A stretch of 64,000 nucleotides of DNA from DASTBU01 sp035711845 (GCA_035711845.1 DASTBU010000187.1:53448-117447), one strand, 5' to 3'. Positions 32,406 to 40,659 are shown, numbered from the stretch's first letter. Made by a program: numbers and translations. The notes: generated by a model not told the origin, from the letters alone.

Positions 32406-32858
32406 TCACCCGCTCACTGCCGGGAGATCGCCGTCCCCCGGCAGGAGGCGGAAACCCAGGTGTGCCGCGGCGTCGCGAACTCGATCGTCAAGACTCAACA
32501 TGGCGATGTCGGGGATCGCCTTGCGCGCGATGAGCGCACTAGCCATGTGAATGGCGTCCAGCGTGCGGACAGGCTCTGCTGGAAACGGCCGGCGTGCCCG
32601 CTCGCTGATCTCCTCGTCGAGCGTGAGCAGGGTCCAGCGCGCCGAAACCGCGTTGAGCCGCGCCTGGCGCTGAACCAGGTCCGACTCGCGAAGTTCGTTG
32701 ATCGCGACCGCGCGGATCAGCACGCGATCGCACTCGATCAGGGTGAGGTCCGACGCGATGACCAGCGCCGCCCCTGCAAGCGTCGTAGCCACGACGTCGC
32801 CGTGCTCCTGTTCGAGGAGCCAGGCCAGCACCGCGCTCGATTCCGCGTACAGTGTCAT
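32406..32858 (-). CDS. VapC-like PIN-domain toxin
   Basis: A 150-aa PIN domain protein, a putative Mg2+-dependent ribonuclease of a type II toxin-antitoxin pair. Acidic active-site positions are seen in 'MTLYAESSAVLAWLLEQEHG' (Glu6 where many VapC have Asp), 'LTLIECDRVLIRA', 'VRTLDAIHMASALIA' and 'IAMLSLDDRVRDAA'. The gene overlaps its antitoxin gene by 4 bp. Length is slightly above the usual 130-140 aa. Confidence 0.85.
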   Translation of the reverse strand: MTLYAESSAVLAWLLEQEHGDVVATTLAGAALVIASDLTLIECDRVLIRAVAINELRESDLVQRQARLNAVSARWTLLTLDEEISERARRPFPAEPVRTLDAIHMASALIARKAIPDIAMLSLDDRVRDAAAHLGFRLLPGDGDLPAVSG

Positions 32859-33151
32859 CGCTCGCCGCGTTCGTCGTCCAGGAGCCGCGTCACCGAGGCC
32901 GGTTTCTGTCGAAGCGGAGGCAGGCCGCGATAGAGGCTGGGATCGTTGGGTGCCCCCAATCGCGCGACGCCTCGTTCGACGAGCCGCGCGAGACCTGGCG
33001 GCATGCTCGGGTCGAGGCCCGGCTGGCGGGGCGGCACGAGCTCCGCGACAACCGTACCGCGGTCGGTCACGAGGATGTGCTCACCCGCTTTCACCCGTCG
33101 CATCATCTCGCTGAGCCGATTCTTCAACTCGCGAATACCTATCGTCTGCAC
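32855..33151 (-). CDS. Phd/YefM-family antitoxin
   Basis: A 98-aa protein. 'MQTIGIRELKNRLSEMMRRV' and 'KAGEHILVTDRGTVVAELVP' are the DNA-binding N-terminal half of Phd/YefM antitoxins; the disordered second half would wrap the PIN toxin. It comes first in the pair and its stop overlaps the toxin ATG, the usual arrangement for autoregulated modules. Confidence 0.85.
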   Translation of the reverse strand: MQTIGIRELKNRLSEMMRRVKAGEHILVTDRGTVVAELVPPRQPGLDPSMPPGLARLVERGVARLGAPNDPSLYRGLPPLRQKPASVTRLLDDERGER

Positions 33152-33242
33152 GCCATTATTGTAGCCTCATGAGGCCACATCGTCAAGGATCCGCAGGTGG
33201 ACTGGCAGACAGAGCTACGCAAACGGCCAACCCCGTCAGGAT

Positions 33243-33268
33243 GTTCGCGGAGGGGTCCCTCCGCGAAC
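33243..33268. terminator. Strong 11-bp hairpin
   Basis: GTTCGCGGAGG ggtc CCTCCGCGAAC is a perfect stem of 11 bp with a 4-nt loop. It lies between the antitoxin start and the pseudogene region. No T-tract; it could end transcripts coming from the pseudogene side or be a repeat remnant. Confidence 0.35.
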
Positions 33269-33308
33269 GAGCCAGTTCATGAGTCTGGCGGATGAGGGCG
33301 TTTCCTCG

Positions 33309-33593
33309 TCATGGCGATGACTTGCGCGTCGCGGTCTCGTCGCTGACGAAGAACACGCCGAGCACACATTCGTTCGTCGCGGCCGCTCGCTCGAGCGGAC
33401 GGCGAAAGAAGTCACCGGGCAGTTCGACGTCCTCCGCGCTCGGCTCGTATCGGACGGCGCGCTGCGTGTCGATTCGCTCCAGTTCCTGCGTCGACAAATA
33501 GGCGTCGAGCAGCGTCAGTGCGTTCTCCAACTTGCGGCCGGGAACAAACGCTTGCACCAGCGCTTCCGATCCCGACGTCCATGGTTGCTTCGT
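33309..33593 (-). pseudogene. C-terminal gene fragment of unknown family
   Basis: About 94 codons with protein-like composition: 'SGSEALVQAFVPGRKLENAL', 'TLLDAYLSTQELERIDTQRA', 'VRYEPSAEDVELPGDFFRRP' and 'ECVLGVFFVSDE'. The frame is open upstream only through unrelated sequence (the amidase scrap in a wrong frame), so the start is missing. I do not recognise the family. Confidence 0.4.
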
Positions 33594-33682
33594 GTTGCCT
33601 GTCACTCGCACCAGAACAAGAAAAAACCAAACAGGCTGCAGGATCGAAAGCTGCGACATTGCCGGCTGCAGAATCGGTTCGT

Positions 33683-33880
33683 TTACGAGCCGCTGAAAAA
33701 CGCTCTGGCAAGGCGCGCCTGTGCCGGCTGATCGATGCCCATCGACCGCGATCGGTTCCGGCAGGTCGTGAGCGCGCGCTTGTAGGCCGCCTCGGTCAGC
33801 GGGCCCTTCTTCTGCGCCTGCAGGAAGAGCTCCTGCCCGAAGAATGGCATCTCGCGTTCCTTCTCGCGCTCGATGCAACG
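33683..33880 (-). pseudogene. Amidase gene fragment with 120 bp identical to the intact amidase
   Basis: In the amidase frame this scrap reads 'EREKEREMPFFGQELFLQAQ', 'KKGPLTEAAYKRALTTCRNR' and then 'SRSMGID', after which it departs and stops at 33683. Bases 33753-33872 are identical to 38519-38638 of the intact amidase gene; both flanks are clearly diverged yet still alignable ('SRSMGID' versus 'SRTLGID'). It is the debris of a related amidase or of a copied segment. Confidence 0.7.
33753..33872. repeat. 120-bp direct repeat, copy 1
   Basis: Identical to 38519-38638 over all 120 bases, same orientation, 4,766 bp apart. Copy 2 lies inside the intact amidase gene. Confidence 0.85.
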
Positions 33881-33882
33881 AG

Positions 33883-34500
33883 TTACGACGTTCGCCGGCG
33901 AGGCGTTCTGTTGTGATGGTGTCGCCGTAACCCGAAGAGTGCAGCGCCGGTGGCGAAATAGATCAACACAGCCGGTTCGGGCACGGCGACGACATCGATG
34001 CTCCCGCTCGTCGCGACCGCAGGCAAAGCCAGCCCGTCGGCGTCAGACAACGCGTTGACGACAACGCCGAGGGCGCTCGTTCCCTCGGACAGGCCAATCA
34101 AGGTCAACCGGGCAAGAACGAATGCTGCCGCCTGTTGAGAATTCAGCACGCCGGGCAAATCGAGGGACACTTCGAACACGTCGACGCCGCTCACACCAGG
34201 ATCGTCGCCGTGAATCGAACCGAGGCCCGATAGATCCAACTGGTTGCCCAGTACAGGATCGCCGAACGCCACGCCGACGAATCCAAGCAGATTCGCGTCG
34301 AACGAGATGGTGATGTCGTACGCGCCCACCGACGGGGCCATCGCCGCAGCACCCAAATCGTCGACGACGAGTTCCACGATTGTCGTTTGACCGACGCCGA
34401 CCGCCGGATCCGATGTCAAGGTGATGGTTGCGGCGGATGCATCAGATCTCAGTGCTACGAAACCTGCGCAAACGGCGACACCCATCAAGATGGTTCGCAT
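33883..34500 (-). CDS. Cohesin-like PEP-CTERM surface protein
   Basis: A 205-aa protein with a signal peptide (MRTILMGVAVCAGFVALRSD), starting at ATG 34500 behind GGGGAGA. Residues 25-165 look like a cohesin-type beta-sandwich ('PAVGVGQTTIVELVVDDLG', 'VGAYDITISFDANLLGFVGV', 'AFVLARLTLIGLSEG'). The C-terminus has a PEP-CTERM-like sorting signal: 'VPEP' at about 175, a hydrophobic helix 'AVLIYFATGAALFG' and a basic tail 'LRRHHH'. PEP-CTERM proteins are processed by exosortases, so the protein should end on the cell surface. It follows the dockerin-bearing protease gene by 45 bp. Confidence 0.75.
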   Translation of the reverse strand: MRTILMGVAVCAGFVALRSDASAATITLTSDPAVGVGQTTIVELVVDDLGAAAMAPSVGAYDITISFDANLLGFVGVAFGDPVLGNQLDLSGLGSIHGDDPGVSGVDVFEVSLDLPGVLNSQQAAAFVLARLTLIGLSEGTSALGVVVNALSDADGLALPAVATSGSIDVVAVPEPAVLIYFATGAALFGLRRHHHNRTPRRRTS

Positions 34501-34545
34501 ATGCGTCTCCCCGCGAACGTGACGTTTCATGGTGGAAAGCGAATT

Positions 34546-37500
34546 TCATTGCGCCGCGCATCGCGGCCGGGTGCACAGCGGTACCATCATCCGCGCGTCG
34601 ATCACCGTGATTCTGCCGTCGTTGTCGAGATCACACTTCAAGCCGCACGTACTCTCATGCACGAGACGATTGCGGTCCAGCAGCAGGCTGGCGATATCGT
34701 TCGTATCCACGTCGCCATCCGCGTCGATGTCCCCTCGTACTGGCTGCGTGACGTCGCCGATCACTGCGTCAACCAGCGCGCCGGCATCTCCCGGCGGAAC
34801 GATGTTCAAGGCGACGAGGCTGGCGACGAGATTCGTCGCCGTGATCCTGGCGGAGTCGGTGAGTCCGGCGTCGAGACGGAAGGTGGCGATTCTGGTCAGC
34901 TGCTCGAGCAGACCCGGTTCTTCGGCGACCAGCAGCGACCGCGGCTCAACGAAGGTGCTGCCGTCGAACCCCGCCTGCATGAAGGCAGCGGTGCTGTTGA
35001 GCAGGCCGGGTCTTTCGCAGGCGTCGCCGATGCCGTTGAAATTGCGATCGCGCTGGTCGTTGTTGTCAACCCGTGGACAGTTGTCCAGATCGTCCGCCAC
35101 GTCGTCCTGATCGCCAGCGTCCGTTACCCCGTTCCGGATCCGCAACACATAGCGGCCGATCTGGGCGGCGTCGAGGCTGCCGTGGATCAAACCGGTTCTG
35201 ACGCTGGTGTCGAGGAACGCGCCAGCGATGTTGGAGCCCGGTAGCTCGAAGAAGGTTCCGGGCTCTTCAGTTCCGTTCGAGAAGCCGGCCCGGGCCACGA
35301 AGAAGCCGAGGCAGTCCTCCGGACCGGTGGGGAAGTGCGCCTGGTCCCAATGGATCTGGTCGTAGTTGAACTCGATGTCGAAGTCGCCGGCTCCGACATC
35401 GGAACGGTCGATGAGCACCATCTGGAAGAAGTTGAAGGCCGGATTGTCGCCAAAACACTGAACACCGTTCCAGGTGGCGCCGAACGCCGCCCGGTTGCCG
35501 ACCGTGCCGGAACCGTAGGTGACCAAGCCGCCGACTCGCGTGTCCACATCAGCGTAGAAGGGCGCGATGATTGCGCGCGACACGTCTCGCAACGGGACCA
35601 GGACGAAGTTCTCCAGCGAAACGTCCAGAGTGACATTGCCGTGGTTGTTGACGAACAGGCTGGTGAAGGACCTGCCGAAGAAGTTCAGCGAGAAACCGAT
35701 CGGTATAGGTCCGGAGGTGCCGTTGAAGCCGCGCGGCAGCGCCGCGGAGTCGAAGCCGGGGCGGATGGCGCGGGCACCCGTGGGCTCCGGAGTGTGAGAC
35801 AGACTGAAAACGAACGACACCTCGTCGGCCGATCCTGTATCGAGGTCGCTGGTCCTGATCGTCATCGGGATGGCAAGGGTCGAGGCACCGAGGAGCCCGA
35901 ATGGCACCGTCTGGAAAACGACACCGCCGGAATCCAGAGTGGCATTGACGAAGTCACGGACGAGGCGAGCGCGCTCCACGACGCCGAAAGCCAACGGGGT
36001 CGAGGTGCCCGAGGCGACATCGAACAGGGTGGCCGTCGTTGTGCCCCCGCCGTCGGTGAAGGGGAAGCGCCCGTTGAGGAGAATCGCGAGGATCTTGTCG
36101 ATCCCGCGGCGGGATCCGACGGTCGCGCCGGTCGCCTGATTGTTGTCGCTGTCGAAGAGCGCCTCGATCTTGACATTGACCGGGCGGTCGGCAGGCAGCG
36201 ATTCTGCAAGACGCAGGCTGATCTCGAGATCACCGGCCTGGCTTCTGGCGAACAGCGACCCGCTACGGAGGTCTATGTACCCCTGCCCGACGTCCCCCGT
36301 CGCGTCAGTCCAAGCGGCGTGTTCCGAGTTGCCGCCGCGCCTCAAGGCCGCGGCCAGAATCACGGCCTGCTGAGCGGCGGTGAGGCCTCTGCCAAAGCCG
36401 AGCGGCGAAGGGTGCATGAGGTTGTTGAGAACCTCGATATGCTCGAGGCCAGCCGTGTGCCCGACCTCATGCGCCAGAACCAATCCGGGAGGGTGTGGAG
36501 TAGTCACCAGCAGGAAGACGCACGGCTGGATCGCCCCGCTCGGTGCAAGAAAGGAGGACCATCCATCCGAGACTCCATCGGGCAATCGATTCGTGAGAAA
36601 GACCTTATACCCGACGTCGGTTCCGAACCGGAAGCTCATCTCGTTGATACATGCGTCCTCGAGCCTGTTCGTCTCGACGAGATCCAGCGTGCCGTCATTG
36701 TCCCCGAGGTCTGGAACGTCGCGGTCGATCAGAGCCACAGTGAGGCACATCCCCGCATCGTCGAGGGTGAAGTTGGCGTCGCGGACCATGTCCTGGACGG
36801 CGGCGTCGCTGACCGCGACGCCGCCGTCCACCCCAGCCAACACGTTGACGAGCACGGGGACCTCGACGCCCCCATTCGGGCACTCCGGCGGAGGCGCGCA
36901 GTTGTTCTGGAGCGCCCCGAAGCCGCCGAGGCTCGCCGGGCAATCCAACGGCGGGGGTGGGACACTCGCGCCCCAGAAAAGCGGGTCTGGCGAGTAGCTA
37001 TGACCCGTGACCGACAGCGGCACCTCGAACTCGGCAACGACGTGATCGAACGAACAGTTCGGTGATCGCCCGAAGCCGACCTTGCCGCGCATTCCATCCA
37101 CAACCGGCGCGCGACCAGGTGGTTGCAAGACGCCGTCCTCGAAAAAGGCGATCGTGCCGTCGGCGAAGATGTGAATGACGTAATGCTCGAGCTTTTCTGC
37201 GCCGTCCTCGGTCTCGACGGTCTTGAATGCCACCCTGAAGTACTCGTCACCCCCGAGCGGCGTGCGCCGGCTGCACTCGTCGTACATGAGTACAAAGGTG
37301 TCGACCGGCGATGTCAGTGAGCCGGCGGCCGGGTCGAGATCCGCCTGACTCGCGTAGACGAACGATTCGGTCTGCGGAAAAGACTGAACGGGGATGTCCG
37401 ACCACTCCGAGCCGCCGCCGGGACAGGCGGTGAATTGGCCGTCGGTGACGTGGCAGAAAGCGCTGGGCCGTGCGGTACTTTGCGCGCGCCCGACTGCAAC

Positions 37501-37563
37501 CCAGAGCAGGGACGACGTCACCCCGAACAGCACAAGAGACAGACGGACTGCATTGACGTGCAT
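34546..37563 (-). CDS. Secreted metzincin-like protease with NIDO, TSP3 and dockerin regions
   Basis: A 1005-aa exported protein starting at ATG 37563 after GGGAGACGAG; 'MHVNAVRLSLVLFGVTSSLL' begins the signal peptide. Near residue 364 is 'LAHEVGHTAGLEH', the HExxHxxGxxH zinc motif of metzincins. Residues about 610-800 resemble a NIDO domain ('PIGFSLNFFGRSFTSLFVNN', 'RAIIAPFYADVDTR'). A thrombospondin-3-like calcium repeat follows ('DDLDNCPRVDNNDQRDRNFN'), and the end is a type I dockerin with two Ca2+ loops ('GDIDADGDVDTNDIASLL', 'CDLDNDGRITVIDARMM'). The next gene encodes a cohesin-like PEP-CTERM protein, so the protease may dock onto it at the surface. GC content appears lower than in flanking genes. 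Confidence 0.8.
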   Translation of the reverse strand: MHVNAVRLSLVLFGVTSSLLWVAVGRAQSTARPSAFCHVTDGQFTACPGGGSEWSDIPVQSFPQTESFVYASQADLDPAAGSLTSPVDTFVLMYDECSRRTPLGGDEYFRVAFKTVETEDGAEKLEHYVIHIFADGTIAFFEDGVLQPPGRAPVVDGMRGKVGFGRSPNCSFDHVVAEFEVPLSVTGHSYSPDPLFWGASVPPPPLDCPASLGGFGALQNNCAPPPECPNGGVEVPVLVNVLAGVDGGVAVSDAAVQDMVRDANFTLDDAGMCLTVALIDRDVPDLGDNDGTLDLVETNRLEDACINEMSFRFGTDVGYKVFLTNRLPDGVSDGWSSFLAPSGAIQPCVFLLVTTPHPPGLVLAHEVGHTAGLEHIEVLNNLMHPSPLGFGRGLTAAQQAVILAAALRRGGNSEHAAWTDATGDVGQGYIDLRSGSLFARSQAGDLEISLRLAESLPADRPVNVKIEALFDSDNNQATGATVGSRRGIDKILAILLNGRFPFTDGGGTTTATLFDVASGTSTPLAFGVVERARLVRDFVNATLDSGGVVFQTVPFGLLGASTLAIPMTIRTSDLDTGSADEVSFVFSLSHTPEPTGARAIRPGFDSAALPRGFNGTSGPIPIGFSLNFFGRSFTSLFVNNHGNVTLDVSLENFVLVPLRDVSRAIIAPFYADVDTRVGGLVTYGSGTVGNRAAFGATWNGVQCFGDNPAFNFFQMVLIDRSDVGAGDFDIEFNYDQIHWDQAHFPTGPEDCLGFFVARAGFSNGTEEPGTFFELPGSNIAGAFLDTSVRTGLIHGSLDAAQIGRYVLRIRNGVTDAGDQDDVADDLDNCPRVDNNDQRDRNFNGIGDACERPGLLNSTAAFMQAGFDGSTFVEPRSLLVAEEPGLLEQLTRIATFRLDAGLTDSARITATNLVASLVALNIVPPGDAGALVDAVIGDVTQPVRGDIDADGDVDTNDIASLLLDRNRLVHESTCGLKCDLDNDGRITVIDARMMVPLCTRPRCAAQ

Positions 37564-37659
37564 CTCGTCTCCCGAGCAAAACACCGCAACGGAGAGCCGA
37601 GCGTCAAGCCGCCAGCGCTCAGCGTGGGGCGCTGAACTCCATCGACTTGAACGTGTGCA

Positions 37660-37688
37660 ATCATGCGCGCCAACCAACGAGTTGTCAA
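37660..37688 (-). promoter_or_regulatory. Sigma-70-type promoter of the protease/cohesin pair
   Basis: On the minus strand TTGACA (plus coordinates 37683-37688) and CATGAT (37660-37665) are separated by 17 bp, about 97 bp upstream of the protease ATG. The -35 box is perfect consensus and the -10 box matches 4 of 6. Confidence 0.5.
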
Positions 37689-37939
37689 CCCGATCGCGCG
37701 CAGAACCCGATCAGAATCTCGGGCTCCCGATCGACCAACTCGACGTGGTGCTCAGCGACGACAGCGGTGCCCCCGTACATTCCCGGCAACACCTCGACGG
37801 CCACGAACAAAAGGGCGACCTACACGGTCGGCGCTGGCCGGCGGTACGAACACCGGCCGTCTGCGCGTGCGGTGGACGAGCGAAGCGGCTGTACACCGGA
37901 ACGGGATCGCCATCACGAAGTTCTCAATGATCATCTCTA

Positions 37940-38025
37940 GCCGTGCTTGCACGGCGTGAATGTGTCCGAATGTGTCATTCGTGCCGTGCAACCACGGCTT
38001 AGCCGCGGCCGCGAAGCGGCCGCGG
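37940..38025. repeat. Three short palindromic hairpins
   Basis: GCCGTGC tt GCACGGC (37940-37955), GCCGTG caac CACGGC (37983-37998) and CCGCGGCCGC gaa GCGGCCGCGG (38003-38025). All are perfect stems with 2-4 nt loops, packed in 86 bp, and the first two share GCCGTG arms. Confidence 0.6.
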
Positions 38026-38029
38026 ATCA

Positions 38030-38092
38030 GTAACGAAGCTGCGCCCCTTCTATCATGGTGTTACTGGTCGGTTCGAGGCGCAGCTTCGTTAC
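38030..38092. repeat. 16-bp inverted repeat
   Basis: GTAACGAAGCTGCGCC (38030-38045) and GGCGCAGCTTCGTTAC (38077-38092) are exact inverted copies around a 31-bp centre. It is 98 bp downstream of the amidase stop. It may be a small mobile-repeat (MITE-like) element or a transcription-ending hairpin. Confidence 0.6.
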
Positions 38093-38190
38093 ACAATAGA
38101 GAAACCATCACAGGCTGGCTGCGGCCGGCTCGAGTCGATCCCGCGCGCCGGATCGCGATGCGCACGAAGCGGCGCAGATCACCGCCGGCC

Positions 38191-39804
38191 TCACCGCTGT
38201 TCCGTCAGCACGATCGTCGGCTCCAACGCCGGTGGGCGGCGGTGCTTCGTCGCCTGCTCGTAAGCATAGGCCAGGCCGATCAGCCGCGCTTCGCTCCAGG
38301 CGCCGCCGATGAAGGACATGCCTACCGGGAGGCCGTGGACGTAGCCGGCCGGCACGGTGATGCTCGGGTAGCCCGCGACCGCCGCAGGCGTCGAGCTCGC
38401 GCCGAGGAAGTGATCGCCGTTGATCAAATCCGTCGGCCACGCGGGGCCGCCGGTCGGCGCGACGATCGCGTCGAGACGATGCTTGCGGAGGAGGGCATCG
38501 ATGCCGAGCGTGCGCGAGCGGTTCCGGCAGGTCGTGAGCGCGCGCTTGTAGGCCGCCTCGGTCAGCGGGCCCTTCTTCTGCGCCTGCAGGAAGAGCTCCT
38601 GCCCGAAGAATGGCATCTCGCGTTCCTTCTCGCGCTCGTTGAACGCGATGACGTCGGCGAGCGACCGGACTCGGGCGGACGGACCGAGGCCCTCCAGATA
38701 CGCGTTCAGGCCGGCCTTGAATTCGTACAGCAGAATCTCGAGCTCGCAGTCGTCGAGCCGGGCCGCGGTTGGGATGTCGGCCGGATCGACGATCACGGCG
38801 CCCTGCGCTTTCATCGCTGCAATCGCCGCCTCGGCGACCCGGTCGGTGGGTGGGCTGTAGCCGAAGTAGCGCCTGCGGGCGACGCCGATACGGGCGCCCT
38901 TCAACGCGTTCGGATCGAGCGCGGCGAGGTAGTCGCGATGGTGAGCGGCGGAGCCCCGCGTGGTGGTGTCACGCGCGTCCTCGCCGACCATGCCGGCGAG
39001 CAGCGCCGCGGCGTCGGCAACCGTGCGGGCCATCGGGCCGGCCGTGTCCTGCGTGTGCGAGATCGGAATGATGCCCGAGCGGCTCACGAGGCCAACGGTC
39101 GGCTTGATCCCCACCAGGCCCGTGGCCGATGACGGGCACACGATCGAGCCGTCGGTCTCGGTCCCCACGCCGGCCGCCGCGAGGTTCGCGGACACCGCCG
39201 TGCCGGTGCCGGAGCTGGAGCCGCACGGGTTCCGATCGAGCGCGTAGGGATTCCTCACCTGGCCGCCGATCCCGCTCCAGCCGCTGCTGGACTTCGTGGA
39301 CCGGATGTTCGCCCACTCGCTGAGGTTGGTCTTCGCGACGATGACGGCCCCGGCCGCGCGGAGGCGTTCGACAACGAACGCGTCCCGGGCGGCGATGGAG
39401 CCGTCGAGCGCGAGGGAGCCCGCGGTCGTAGGCATCCGGTCGGCCGTGTCGATGTTGTCCTTGATCACGACCGGGATGCCGTGCAGCGGTCCGCGCGAGC
39501 CTTTCGCCTTGCGCTCCTGGTCCAGTGCGCTCGCGATGTCGAGCGCCTCGGGATTGATCTCGATGATGGAGCGAAGGGTCGGACCGCTGCGATCGATGCC
39601 GGCAATGCGTTGCAGGTACAGCTCGGTGAGACGACGGGACGTGTAGCGGCCCGACGCCATCCACTCCTGAATGGTCGCAAGGGTCGCTTCCTCGAGCTCG
39701 AAGCGGTCCTGTGCGACGCGCGCGGCCTCACGCGGCGCCGGCCAGAACGGTGAAGTGGAGAGCGTGACAAGAGCGAAGATTCCGAAGAGCACTCGATGCT
39801 GCAT
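38191..39804 (-). CDS. Exported amidase (amidase signature family)
   Basis: A 537-aa protein with an N-terminal signal sequence ('MQHRVLFGIFALVTLSTSPF'). It has the amidase-signature Ser-cisSer-Lys triad: Lys in 'GIPVVIKDNIDTADRMPTTA', the cis-Ser in 'RNPCGSSSGTGTAVSAN' and the acylated Ser in 'GTETDGSIVCPSSATGLVG'. Related enzymes hydrolyse amide bonds of varied substrates. The N-terminal export signal separates it from GatA. Bases 38519-38638 are duplicated exactly in a pseudogene 4.8 kb away. It lies at the edge of the accessory region. Confidence 0.92.
   Translation of the reverse strand: MQHRVLFGIFALVTLSTSPFWPAPREAARVAQDRFELEEATLATIQEWMASGRYTSRRLTELYLQRIAGIDRSGPTLRSIIEINPEALDIASALDQERKAKGSRGPLHGIPVVIKDNIDTADRMPTTAGSLALDGSIAARDAFVVERLRAAGAVIVAKTNLSEWANIRSTKSSSGWSGIGGQVRNPYALDRNPCGSSSGTGTAVSANLAAAGVGTETDGSIVCPSSATGLVGIKPTVGLVSRSGIIPISHTQDTAGPMARTVADAAALLAGMVGEDARDTTTRGSAAHHRDYLAALDPNALKGARIGVARRRYFGYSPPTDRVAEAAIAAMKAQGAVIVDPADIPTAARLDDCELEILLYEFKAGLNAYLEGLGPSARVRSLADVIAFNEREKEREMPFFGQELFLQAQKKGPLTEAAYKRALTTCRNRSRTLGIDALLRKHRLDAIVAPTGGPAWPTDLINGDHFLGASSTPAAVAGYPSITVPAGYVHGLPVGMSFIGGAWSEARLIGLAYAYEQATKHRRPPALEPTIVLTEQR
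38519..38638. repeat. 120-bp direct repeat, copy 2 (inside the amidase gene)
   Basis: Identical to 33753-33872. It encodes the amidase segment from 'EREKEREMPFF' to 'LTTCRNR'. Confidence 0.85.
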
Positions 39805-39888
39805 TCGAAAACACTACTACAGTCGGCGGGCGGCGGTCGGGAATCGAGCGCGCCAGCGAAGGTTCAGAAGACCACTGAGCGTGGTCTT

Positions 39889-40143
39889 CTACTCGTTCTG
39901 CGGGTCGAGGGGGACGGCGGCAATCAGCCGTTCGAGCTCGGCGCGGAGCGCCTTCACGCACGCTGTCTCGGTGGCGTGCGGAGCATCCGGGACCAGCAGC
40001 CCGCACGACGGGCATCGAGGCTGTGGATCGTCAGCACGTCTGCCTCCACGCGTAGCCAGTCGCCGATCCGCGGACTTGCGGCGATCGGATTTGAACCTGG
40101 ACGATGGTTCAGCGTTGCCTGAGTCTTCGCGGTGGCCTGCCAT
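39889..40143 (-). CDS. Small hypothetical protein with a CxxC pair
   Basis: An 84-aa protein starting at ATG 40143 ('MAGHREDSGNAEPSSRFKSD'). It is rich in arginine in the middle ('RRKSADRRLATRGGRR') and then has 'CPSCGLLVPD' and an alpha-helical C-terminus 'ACVKALRAELERLIAAV'. One CxxC plus a third Cys is too few for a confident zinc ribbon. No family recognised; length and composition make it a plausible gene. Confidence 0.5.
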   Translation of the reverse strand: MAGHREDSGNAEPSSRFKSDRRKSADRRLATRGGRRADDPQPRCPSCGLLVPDAPHATETACVKALRAELERLIAAVPLDPQNE

Positions 40144-40491
40144 TGGTTTCTGTCGGGTGAGCGAACGAGTCAACGTCCAGGACTGCCAATGCGAGAAATC
40201 TGCCCGCCAGTTTCCTCGAAATAGCGGGCATTTCGGGGTGTTAGTCTGGCGTGGCCCAGACTTGCTGAGCCTGAAAGGCAGACATGGCAATTCGAACGTT
40301 CCTGTGCCGGTTGCAGGGCAATCGCGGCATTGGAAAGGACCGGACACCCAAAAAGGTCGCTTGGGGAGGACAGCAGGGTGCGGATTTGTGCGCAACTCTG
40401 CCGTGAGCCTGCTCGAAAAAGGCCAAAAAAACCGTCACGGGCGTTCGGACGGTGTCGGCACACATTGTGCCTCCCAGGGAGCAGGGACAGC
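40144..40491. other. Intergenic region between divergent small genes
   Basis: This 348-bp gap has lower GC and several A-runs (for example near 40425). It contains a GTCTGG / CCAGAC hairpin at about 40244-40260. No open frame looks like protein. It must hold both promoters for the flanking divergent genes, but I could not single out convincing boxes. Confidence 0.4.
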
Positions 40492-40659
40492 ATGTTGAAG
40501 GCACAAAAGACCCGCATCGCCGCCTGCACGATCTGCAAATCGCCGCGAGTGCGCCTCGTCACCGAGACGCGTCTGACCCGCACCTACGTCTGTGCCGACT
40601 GCGGCTGGCTGCGCAGCGTGCTGGCGGGTGTCGCCAGGCACGGCGAGGACACGAAGTAA
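40492..40659 (+). CDS. 55-aa zinc-ribbon protein
   Basis: The protein 'MLKAQKTRIAACTICKSPRV' ... 'RTYVCADCGWLRSVLAG' has two CxxC knuckles spaced as in a zinc ribbon. Such small proteins often bind nucleic acid or a larger enzyme. The ATG at 40492 lies after GGGAGCAGGG. No family name is recognised. Confidence 0.55.
   Translation: MLKAQKTRIAACTICKSPRVRLVTETRLTRTYVCADCGWLRSVLAGVARHGEDTK

Larger units (their letters stand above)
37689..38190. other. Gene-free region with degraded sequence and inverted repeats
   Basis: About 500 bp separate the protease promoter from the end of the amidase gene. Plus-strand frames at 37690-37940 show protein-like pieces ('NKRATYTVGAG', 'TGRLRVRWTSEAAVHRNGIA') split between frames, possibly a decayed gene. 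The last 150 bp (37940-38092) hold a row of four inverted repeats, listed separately. Confidence 0.4.

Noticed and set aside
40244..40262. A sigma-54 promoter (TGGCCCAGACTTGCT)
   Set aside because: The GG and GC elements are 9 bp apart instead of the invariant 10, and no sigma-54 activator is nearby.
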